NCBI GenBank assembly: GCA_025352185.1
Contig: JANXTV010000336.1
Span: 1-8,577, forward strand
Direction of reading: 5' to 3'
Length of the DNA stretch: 8,577 nucleotides
Source of the DNA: Oligoflexia bacterium
GTDB lineage: Bacteria; Bdellovibrionota; UBA1018
Positions 1 to 5,699 of the stretch are shown here, in pieces. The first letter of the stretch is position 1. The number at the start of each line of letters is the position of its first letter. Both the position numbers and the translations under genes were made by a program. Below the pieces are notes generated by a model. The model saw only the letters and a list, made by a program, of their open reading frames with translations, did not search any database and was not told the DNA's origin.

Positions 1-866
1 CCTTTTTTCGTTTCGTCCATTTGTTCGAGAAGGACGCGAATCCCGTCCGTATTCCCGGCGGTATCGATATTTTTCTTAATGCCGACGCCGGCGTAAATCG
101 AAGAAATTTTTCCGATCCCGAGCGTCGCCACGCCCGCCTCGACGAGAAGATCGAGGATCGTGCGCCCAAACGGAGTCTGCGCGAGATCTTTCCGGTTATA
201 AGTCCGCTTAAACGGAATTCCTTTCGTCGGATCGCCGACGAAAGGACGGGCGATCACGCGACTGATTCCGAGCTCATCGCAAATCTCACGAGCGACCTTC
301 GAAATTTTATAGAGGCGCTCCAGACCGAACGCTTCTTCGTGGGCGGCGATCTGCCAGACCGAATCGGCGCTCGTATAAAGAATCGGTTTGCCGGTTTTCA
401 CGTGTTCGGCGCCAAGCTCGTCAATAATTTCGGTACCGGAAGCGGCTTTATTACCGAGCACTCCTGGAAGCCCGCATTCCTTTACCCAGCGGTCGACGAT
501 TTCCTTAGAGAATCCGTTCGGGAACGTCTGGAATGCGCGGTCGACGATGAGCCCCGCCATTTCCCAGTGACCTGAGGTCGTATCTTTTCCGAGCGACTTC
601 TCCTGGGCTTTTCCGTAGCCGCCCATTCCGGCGCCGGACTGACAGGCGGGCACGCCGGCGATCGACGTAATATTTCCGATCCCGAGTTTTTCGAGATTAG
701 GGAGCGAGAGAGATTTTCCGGTTTTCTTCGTGAAATCGCGCGCGAGATTTCCGAGCGTGTTGGATCCCGTATCCCGGTAGGCTTTTGCATCGGGAAGTTC
801 ACCCGCTCCCACTCCGTCAAGGACCACGAGGATAACCCGATCAAACTTTTTATTTACGATTCCCAT
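1..866 (-). CDS. deoB: Phosphopentomutase DeoB (3' part outside window)
   Basis: Phosphopentomutase interconverts (deoxy)ribose-1-phosphate and the 5-phosphate, linking nucleoside phosphorolysis to central metabolism in the cytoplasm. The reverse-strand frame from the ATG at 866 reads MGIVNKKFDRVILVVLDGVG and stays open for 288 codons to the window edge. Family members are usually about 390-410 residues, so roughly the last quarter is missing. Visible hallmarks are the N-terminal metal-binding motif VVLDGVGAGELPDA (Asp17) and GKDTTSGHWEMAGL, where Thr96 should be the phosphorylated threonine by analogy with characterised bacterial enzymes. ADSVWQIAAHEE and ARPFVGDP are also typical. The C-terminal metal ligands lie beyond the edge. 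The start codon is one base after the deoC stop (TAAAATG), with AAGGG about 10 nt upstream inside deoC, so translation is probably coupled. Identity is very secure; completeness cannot be judged. Confidence 0.96.
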   Translation of the reverse strand, partial: MGIVNKKFDRVILVVLDGVGAGELPDAKAYRDTGSNTLGNLARDFTKKTGKSLSLPNLEKLGIGNITSIAGVPACQSGAGMGGYGKAQEKSLGKDTTSGHWEMAGLIVDRAFQTFPNGFSKEIVDRWVKECGLPGVLGNKAASGTEIIDELGAEHVKTGKPILYTSADSVWQIAAHEEAFGLERLYKISKVAREICDELGISRVIARPFVGDPTKGIPFKRTYNRKDLAQTPFGRTILDLLVEAGVATLGIGKISSIYAGVGIKKNIDTAGNTDGIRVLLEQMDETKK

Positions 867-867
867 T

Positions 868-1668
868 TTAGTAATTCCCTTTTCCCGCATCCGCGTCGGT
901 CACGATCGCGACGCTTGCCGATGTCCCGAGTCGATTTGCACCGGCCGCAATCATCTTTAGGGCATCGGCCCGCGAACGAATCCCGCCCGAAGCTTTCACG
1001 CCGATGTTCGGTCCGACCATTTCGCGCATGAGGCGAATATCCGCAACCGTTGCCCCTGCCGTACTGAATCCGGTCGACGTTTTAACAAATGCCGCGCCGG
1101 CTCGTTTCGCGATCACGCATCCCGCGATTTTTTCGGCCTGACTCAGGAGACAGGTTTCGAGAATCACCTTAACGGGGAACTTACCCGCGGAACGAACAAC
1201 CGCTTCGATATCGGCGTAGACCGCATCATAATCCGCATCTTTCAGCTTTCCGATCGAAATCACCATATCGATCTCGCGAGCGCCGAGCTCTATCGCGCGT
1301 TTTGTTTCGTAGGCCTTTACGGACGATTCCGCCATCCCGAGGGGGAAACCGACGACCGCAATGGGAAGCGATTTTGCGCCCGTTCCGAGCAGTCGCGTTA
1401 CGTCCGCGATTCGTGCGGAATTAACGCAAACAGATGCGAAGGAGTGGGCCCGGGCTTCGTCGCAGATTTTAATGAATTCTGGGAGGGTCGCTTCAGCTTT
1501 TAAGAGGGTGTGATCCATCATCGGGGCGAGTTCGGCACCGGTTAAAGTCCCGTCCGATGCCCTGCGCCTTATTTCAATAAACCCGGTAGAATTTGCCCTT
1601 TCGGGAGCGACGGTTCGGCCCGGTGCAGAGGCGATTTCGGCTTCGATCTCTTCTCGTAAGGATTTCAT
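868..1668 (-). CDS. deoC: Deoxyribose-phosphate aldolase DeoC
   Basis: This class I aldolase cleaves 2-deoxyribose-5-phosphate to acetaldehyde and glyceraldehyde-3-phosphate, the step after DeoB. The protein is 266 residues from the chosen ATG. It shows MMDHTLLK near the start of the TIM barrel, FASVCVNSARI, VVGFPLG, EIDMVISIG (Asp134, a proton-relay acid), AFVKTSTGFSTAGAT with Schiff-base Lys196, and GVKASGGIR with the second active-site Lys225. The core would fit the usual 215-225 residues; about 50 extra residues precede MMDHTLLK. The frame is open to a TTG at 1734 (288 residues), but that start has no convincing ribosome site, whereas the ATG at 1668 has GGGGAG 11 nt upstream. It is the first gene of a deoC-deoB operon and is transcribed away from the RNase gene. 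Function is secure; the exact start is not. Confidence 0.95.
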   Translation of the reverse strand: MKSLREEIEAEIASAPGRTVAPERANSTGFIEIRRRASDGTLTGAELAPMMDHTLLKAEATLPEFIKICDEARAHSFASVCVNSARIADVTRLLGTGAKSLPIAVVGFPLGMAESSVKAYETKRAIELGAREIDMVISIGKLKDADYDAVYADIEAVVRSAGKFPVKVILETCLLSQAEKIAGCVIAKRAGAAFVKTSTGFSTAGATVADIRLMREMVGPNIGVKASGGIRSRADALKMIAAGANRLGTSASVAIVTDADAGKGNY

Positions 1669-1679
1669 AGCTCTAGGGT

Positions 1680-1685
1680 CTCCCC
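1680..1685 (-). promoter_or_regulatory. Ribosome binding site supporting the deoC ATG
   Basis: Read on the minus strand, GGGGAG lies 11 nt before the ATG at 1668. The alternative upstream TTG at 1734 has only a weak purine stretch (GTGAG) at poor spacing. This site is the reason for preferring the 266-residue DeoC. If deoC truly starts at TTG, the sequence here is just coding. Confidence 0.5.
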
Positions 1686-1810
1686 GCGGGATGCTCAATT
1701 CTTCAAAGGCGGGTACGTGGAAGCGCTCAGTCAATGGTTTTTTCGGATTCTCACTTTTATATTGAAGTGTCCAGTTGGATTCGTTAGCCCTGTGGTATCA
1801 TTAAAGAATA

Positions 1811-1831
1811 TCGCGGGGCTGCGCCTCGCGA
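1811..1831. repeat. Short hairpin (inverted repeat)
   Basis: TCGCGGGG and CCTCGCGA form an 8-bp stem with one G-T (wobble) position around a 5-nt loop. The hairpin lies about 145 bp upstream of the deoC ATG. It has no following T-run on either strand, so a terminator is unlikely. It could be an operator, an mRNA leader structure or a REP-like element; only this one copy is visible in the window. Confidence 0.4.
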
Positions 1832-1847
1832 CGAATTGAATGAAAAG

Positions 1848-1860
1848 GTTAAATTTTAAC
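1848..1860. promoter_or_regulatory. AT-rich palindrome, possible operator
   Basis: GTTAAA-T-TTTAAC is a perfect 6-bp inverted repeat around one central base, lying between the divergent deoC and RNase genes. The symmetry is what a dimeric regulator would need. Simple AT-rich palindromes also occur by chance, so the operator role is a guess. Confidence 0.2.
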
Positions 1861-1865
1861 GAGTC

Positions 1866-1909
1866 CCGGCCTTAGGGAAAAATTAAAAAGGAAATTCAGA
1901 AGAGGCCGG
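1866..1909. repeat. Long-range inverted repeat with A-rich loop
   Basis: CCGGCCT (1866-1872) is exactly complementary to AGGCCGG (1903-1909), with a purine-rich 30-nt loop between. A hairpin with such a large loop is modest in stability. It may be leader structure or chance. Confidence 0.2.
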
Positions 1910-2148
1910 TCGGTTATAGAGTTACCCGTTATTAAATAGAGTAAAAATTTTTAAACTGAAGCACCGGACTGCAGATCGAACGGTTCTCCTCGATTCCCCC
2001 AGATGAGCGCGGCAACGCCTCGATGAAGCGGAAACCCTGAGTGAAAACCAAGAGACAAGAAGACGCAGAGCTGAAGCGACCGGAAGAGGTCGAGACTCCT
2101 CGAGAAACTTTCTTCCGATAAAAGAGAAACCCACTGGAAATGAAAATC

Positions 2149-2171
2149 GGTCACCCCGAAAAACCCGCCTT
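2149..2171. repeat. 23-nt intergenic element, copy 1
   Basis: The sequence begins GGTCACCCCGAA and matches 18 of 23 positions with 6779-6801, including 12 consecutive bases. Copy 1 lies about 155 bp before the RNase start; copy 2 lies just before the lipoprotein hydrolase start. Both copies are intergenic and in the same orientation relative to the downstream gene. A shared regulatory site is possible; the function is unknown. Confidence 0.35.
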
Positions 2172-2220
2172 CAAAACGTTTACCGATTTCCGGCTTTCGC
2201 CGATTTCGGGGCGTACTGAG

Positions 2221-2326
2221 TGCGTGCGTTTCCTAGCGTTCTCCGCTCCGACCTGATCCCGACTTAAAAACTCTTTCGCTCTCCGTTCCGGGGTTTCGCT
2301 AAGCACGCAGACCCTGCGGAGGAATC
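2221..2326 (+). promoter_or_regulatory. Probable RNase mRNA leader with anti-Shine-Dalgarno repeats
   Basis: The ribosome site GCGGAGG (2316-2322) lies 4 nt before the ATG at 2327. Two near-identical upstream 10-mers, CTCCGCTCCG (2241-2250) and CTCCGTTCCG (2281-2290), contain stretches complementary to it: CTCCGC pairs with GCGGAG, and CTCCG with CGGAG. In addition, TGCGTGC (2221-2227) is complementary to GCACGCA (2303-2309), which could close the region into one fold. E. coli rne is known to be autoregulated through its 5' leader. Control here is inferred from complementarity only; no transcription start is identified. Confidence 0.3.
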
Positions 2327-5300
2327 ATGTCAACCGAACTTATTGTAAATGCATCGCTACCCGAGACGCGTATCGCGCTCATGGAAAATGGCGAGATCCA
2401 GGAAATCTTAATCGAACGCGCCCAAGGAAAAGGGATCGTCGGAAATATCTATAAGGGTCGCGTGACCCGCGTGCTCCCCGGAATGCAGGCTGCATTCGTG
2501 GATATCGGTTTAGAAAAAGCCGCCTTCCTTTACGTTGATGACGTATTTGTTCATTCCGAAATCTGGGAAGAAGAAGAAGGTAAGGAAGAAGCCGGCGAGG
2601 AAGGACTGAATCCAGATGGAACTCCGTCGGGCGCCGGGACCATTATCGCGCTGGGCGCGGGAGCGGCCGCCATCGCGGCAGCTTCAGCGGAAGCGGGCAC
2701 CGAAGGGTCCGAGCACGCTCATTCCGATGATCACGAAGAACACGAAAGTGGCGGTCTCGCCGACGAGTTCTCCGAAGAAGACGAAGACGAAATCGAAGCG
2801 AGTGCCGAAGAGGCGCTGGGCCAACATCCGGAACTTCTGAGTGAAGAAGAAGCCGAAGATCAAATGGCTGAGATGCTGGCCGATGACGAAGACGAAGAAG
2901 ACGAAGACGGCGAACCCGTCGGAATGGGCGCCGAGGGCGACGACGAAAATCCGGCGGGTACCGTTTCACCGAAGGCGCACGCGAATGACGACGCTTCCGA
3001 AGGCGGAAACGACGATGGTTTTGACGACGGCGAGGGTGGATCTTCCGAAGGGGGCGCCGAGGGCGGAGAAAGTTCGTCAGAAGGTGGAGCGGCCGGAGAA
3101 GGCGCTAAAGGCGAAGGCGGACGCCGCCGCCGCCGTGGACGTCGCGGAGGGCGAAATCGTCGCCGGGATAAAGACGGAGCCCCGATCGAGGGCGTGAAGC
3201 GCGAAGTAAAAAAGATTGAACTGAAATTTAATGAAGACGGAACTCCGGTGATCGCGACGGCGGGAGCGGTGATTTCGGTGGGTGCCGGAAAGGTCGAGAG
3301 CTCGGACGACGAAGCTTACCCGGAGCCTTATTACGCCCAGGTTTCCGAGGAAACAGAAGATGATAGCGACCGCGCGAGCCTCGGTGAAGTTCGCGTCGAA
3401 GCAAACCAGGCGGGTACCGATGGAATCGAGTCGAACCGTCCGGAAGGATCGGCCGGTCCGAACCCGATTCGAATCGGCGGCGCTCCCGCCGACGGAAAAA
3501 AAGGTCGACCGGAGTTTAAGGAACCGCGCTCCCGCGATCGTAAGATTCGCTCGAAGCAGTCCATGAAGCCGTCGCGCATGAACGTGAACATCCAGGACCT
3601 CTTAAAAGAAGGCCAGGAAGTGATCGTACAAATCGCGAAAGATCCGATCGCCACGAAAGGTGCGCGACTGACTTGCCATATTTCTTTACCCGGCCGACAC
3701 CTCGTGTGTATGCCGACGATCGATCACGTCGGCGTTTCCCGCCGAATTGAAAAGGACGAGGAACGCCGTCGCCTCCGTGAGTATGTCGACCGGAATCGTC
3801 CGAAGGGCCTCGGCTTTATCGTGCGGACCGCGACTTCGAGCGGAAAAGCGAAGGCCGAAGCACGCATTAAGCAGGATATTGATTATCTCTCTGCGCTCTG
3901 GAACGAAATTAAATCTAAGGCGAACGAAGTCAGCGCTCCCGCGCTTGTTTACGAAGATTTAAATCCCGTCCTTCGCGCGATCCGCGACTGGGTGAACGAA
4001 GACATCGATAAGATCGTCGTCGATTCTCGGTATCACTATAATGATGTCCAACGTTTCCTGCGGAATTTCATGCCCGGCGTTCAGTCGAAAGCTGAACTCT
4101 ACGCGGGTGATGTTCCGATTTTCGATGCGTACGGAATTTCCTCCGAACTCGCGCGGGCTCTCGAGCGTAAGGTTTGGCTGAAGTCCGGCGGGTACCTTGT
4201 CGTCGACCAGGCGGAAGCGCTCGTCGCCATCGACGTGAACACGGGACGGTACGTAGGGAAGAAAAATCTCGAAGACACGATTTTAAAAACGAACCTCGAG
4301 GCCGTGAAAGAAATCGCCTACCAGCTCCGGATCCGGAACTGCGGCGGGATTATCATTCTCGATCTGATCGATATGGAGCGCGAGGAGAATAAACTTCGTG
4401 TTTACCGTGCGCTTGAGGAAGAACTGAAGAAAGACCGCTCACGTCCGCAGATTCTGAAGATTTCGGAACTCGGACTCGTGGAGATGACCCGGAAGCGGAC
4501 TCGTGACACCATGGTGCGCGCCCTCTGCGATTCGTGTCCGAACTGCGAAGGTAAAGGTTACATCAAGTCGAAACTCACCGTCGCTTACGAGATCCTTCGG
4601 GATATCGAACGCGAAGGCGCGGACCGAGACAGTCCGAAAATTCTCGTGCAAGCGCACCCTGACGTCATCGATACCCTCGCCATCGACGAACGCGATTCTC
4701 TCGATCAGCTCGAGCGTCGTTTTAAGAAACAAGTCTATCTCCAAGCCGTCGCCGATCATCATCTCGAACAGTTCGAGCTGATCGGAGATAAACGTACGAC
4801 CGCCGGTCGTTCGGAAGAGTCTCTGCTTGAGCGGGCGCGGGAACTCGCCCAGACTTCTGATCCACGCCGGAGTCGCCGTGGCCGCGACCGAAATCGCGGA
4901 AAGAGCGGCGGACGAGACGGAGGTCGCGAAGGCGGCCGTGAAGGCGGAGACCGAGACCAAAAACGAAGTTCGAGTCGGAACGACCGGGGCGGACGAGATG
5001 GAGGTCGCGAAGGCGGCCGTGAAGGTGGAGACCGGAGCGGCGGCAGCGCCGCGGGTTCGAATCGTCCTCGGATTTCGATCCGTATCGGCGGAGCTTCCGC
5101 CGAAGGGGAAGAGGGCCAACCGAATCCCGATACCGAGAATAATGAAAATCGGATTTCCGTGGGCATTCGCCCTCGGGAAGACGGCGCCGGACATTCCGAA
5201 GGAATTCCCATGGGAACTCCCGGTGCGGAAGACGGAATGAACGAAGAAGATCGACTCGCTTACCAACGTGCGCAGGCAGCTCAGGATGCCGCGCTCGCCG

Positions 5301-5620
5301 CGGGCGTACCGATTAACGGGAACGTCGCACGTCCGGGCCAGCGTCCGGCGGGTGGTGGTAAATGGGGTAAAGGTGGCCAACCGGCCGCCGGGGGCGGGCG
5401 CGGAGAAGCCGGTCGTGGACCGAAAGGTCGCGGCGGACGTCGCGGCCGATTCCAAAAAGGATTTAAAGGTGAAGGCGCCCCGGCGGCTCCGGCGGGAAGC
5501 GGTGGGGGAATTACCCTGAAAACCGCGGCTCCGGAAGGTAGCGGCGGGAGTGGCGGTGGAGAATCAGCCGGCGGTAACGGGGACACAGGGGGTGGAGACC
5601 GCTCCAACCCTCCCAGTTGA
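2327..5620 (+). CDS. rng: Giant RNase E/G-family endoribonuclease with split S1 domain
   Basis: Single-strand-specific endoribonuclease of mRNA decay and rRNA processing. Residues 1-73 are the first half of the S1 domain (GIVNGNIY-like core GIVGNIYKGRVTRVLPGMQ, then FLYVDD). Residues 74-421 are a low-complexity insert. The S1 half resumes at DLLKEGQEVIVQIAKDP, and SRRIEKDEERRRLREYV begins the RNase H-like part. The DNase I-like catalytic part has the metal-binding aspartates Asp636 (AIDVNTGRYVG) and Asp679 (GGIIILDLIDM), matching E. coli Asp303 and Asp346. The zinc-link CPNC is at 737-740. Residues 845-1097 are a disordered Arg/Gly-rich tail. E. coli RNase E (1061 residues) has a loop of only about 20 residues at the insert position. 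The insert is acidic first (81-260), then arginine-rich (266-280). A strong GGAGG (2318-2322) supports the ATG. All catalytic residues are present, so activity is expected. Calling it rng rather than rne is arbitrary. Confidence 0.95.
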   Translation: MSTELIVNASLPETRIALMENGEIQEILIERAQGKGIVGNIYKGRVTRVLPGMQAAFVDIGLEKAAFLYVDDVFVHSEIWEEEEGKEEAGEEGLNPDGTPSGAGTIIALGAGAAAIAAASAEAGTEGSEHAHSDDHEEHESGGLADEFSEEDEDEIEASAEEALGQHPELLSEEEAEDQMAEMLADDEDEEDEDGEPVGMGAEGDDENPAGTVSPKAHANDDASEGGNDDGFDDGEGGSSEGGAEGGESSSEGGAAGEGAKGEGGRRRRRGRRGGRNRRRDKDGAPIEGVKREVKKIELKFNEDGTPVIATAGAVISVGAGKVESSDDEAYPEPYYAQVSEETEDDSDRASLGEVRVEANQAGTDGIESNRPEGSAGPNPIRIGGAPADGKKGRPEFKEPRSRDRKIRSKQSMKPSRMNVNIQDLLKEGQEVIVQIAKDPIATKGARLTCHISLPGRHLVCMPTIDHVGVSRRIEKDEERRRLREYVDRNRPKGLGFIVRTATSSGKAKAEARIKQDIDYLSALWNEIKSKANEVSAPALVYEDLNPVLRAIRDWVNEDIDKIVVDSRYHYNDVQRFLRNFMPGVQSKAELYAGDVPIFDAYGISSELARALERKVWLKSGGYLVVDQAEALVAIDVNTGRYVGKKNLEDTILKTNLEAVKEIAYQLRIRNCGGIIILDLIDMEREENKLRVYRALEEELKKDRSRPQILKISELGLVEMTRKRTRDTMVRALCDSCPNCEGKGYIKSKLTVAYEILRDIEREGADRDSPKILVQAHPDVIDTLAIDERDSLDQLERRFKKQVYLQAVADHHLEQFELIGDKRTTAGRSEESLLERARELAQTSDPRRSRRGRDRNRGKSGGRDGGREGGREGGDRDQKRSSSRNDRGGRDGGREGGREGGDRSGGSAAGSNRPRISIRIGGASAEGEEGQPNPDTENNENRISVGIRPREDGAGHSEGIPMGTPGAEDGMNEEDRLAYQRAQAAQDAALAAGVPINGNVARPGQRPAGGGKWGKGGQPAAGGGRGEAGRGPKGRGGRRGRFQKGFKGEGAPAAPAGSGGGITLKTAAPEGSGGSGGGESAGGNGDTGGGDRSNPPS
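2546..3589 (+). other. Low-complexity insert inside the S1 domain of the RNase
   Basis: Residues 74-421 interrupt the S1 fold between FLYVDDV and IQDLLKEGQEV. In order they show an acidic run (81-93), a hydrophobic Ala/Gly/Ile stretch (103-120), a long Glu/Asp-rich region (128-250), a Gly/Ser/Glu-rich stretch, an Arg-rich patch (266-280, RRRRRGRRGGRNRRR), a second NxDGTP segment (301-322), and a basic run before the S1 domain resumes. Reading frame and codon style are continuous with the core, so this is part of the protein rather than an inserted element. Known relatives have loops or smaller insertions here; plant RNase E is the known example of an enlarged S1 insertion. Confidence 0.8.
4907..5034 (+). 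repeat. Direct repeat encoding the Arg/Gly block of the RNase tail
   Basis: Two 47-bp copies (4907-4953 and 4988-5034) are spaced exactly 81 bp apart (27 codons) and differ at only two bases, both synonymous third positions (GAC/GAT and GGC/GGT). They encode identical 15- to 16-residue blocks, GGRDGGREGGREGGDR, at residues 861-876 and 888-903. The pattern fits an in-frame duplication within a disordered RNA-binding tail and is a likely place for length variation between strains. Confidence 0.85.
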
Positions 5621-5699
5621 AGCCCAAACCGGGATCTTTAAAAAAATTCGGGGATTCTTTCCTGGAACTAAAAGTAAGACTTAAGGATCGTTTCTTTTC

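Larger units (their letters stand above)
1735..2326. other. Divergent intergenic region between deoCB and the RNase gene
   Basis: This gap of about 590 bp (about 660 bp if deoC starts at 1668) separates two divergently transcribed units. I see no credible gene in it: the short minus-strand frames at 1922-2154 have no ribosome site and an odd Arg/Ser/Leu-rich composition. The part 1740-1960 is more AT-rich than its surroundings and contains an 8-bp hairpin (1811-1831), a 13-bp palindrome (1848-1860), a long-range inverted repeat (1866-1909) and an AT-rich run at 1930-1955. The part 2149-2326 contains a 23-nt element repeated near 6779, a direct repeat CCGATTTC at 2183 and 2200, and the probable 5' leader of the RNase mRNA. 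Promoters for both directions should be here, but no -35/-10 pair is good enough to call. Confidence 0.6.

Noticed and set aside
21..575. Plus-strand open frame of 184 codons opposite deoB
   Set aside because: It lies wholly antisense to clear DeoB coding sequence, has no ribosome site, and its content reflects the reverse complement of conserved deoB codons.
1922..2154. Two overlapping minus-strand small frames (67 and 70 codons) in the intergenic region
   Set aside because: Neither has a convincing ribosome site, they overlap each other in different frames, and the composition (Ser, Arg, Leu, Phe) is typical of non-coding translation.
2616..3197. Arg/Lys-rich frames overlapping the acidic insert, on both strands
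   Set aside because: GAA/GAC-rich codons read out of frame or in reverse give Lys/Arg/Ser-rich or Arg/Leu-rich text. The continuous in-frame RNase sequence explains the region.
2546..3589. The RNase insert as a mobile element or intein
   Set aside because: No intein splice-junction motifs (Cys/Ser at the start, His-Asn at the end), no terminal repeats and no stop codons are present, and codon style matches the core. It is protein low complexity, not an inserted element.
4439..5455. Minus-strand open frame of 338 codons opposite the RNase gene
   Set aside because: Long antisense frames arise from GC-rich codon bias and the Arg/Gly repeats. The translation is Thr/Ser/Ala/Pro-rich with no recognisable domain, and the plus-strand frame carries all the conserved RNase motifs.
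5621..5699. Terminator between the RNase and prmA genes
   Set aside because: An A-rich run is present at 5639-5646, but no stable inverted repeat precedes a T-run, so co-transcription is the simpler reading.
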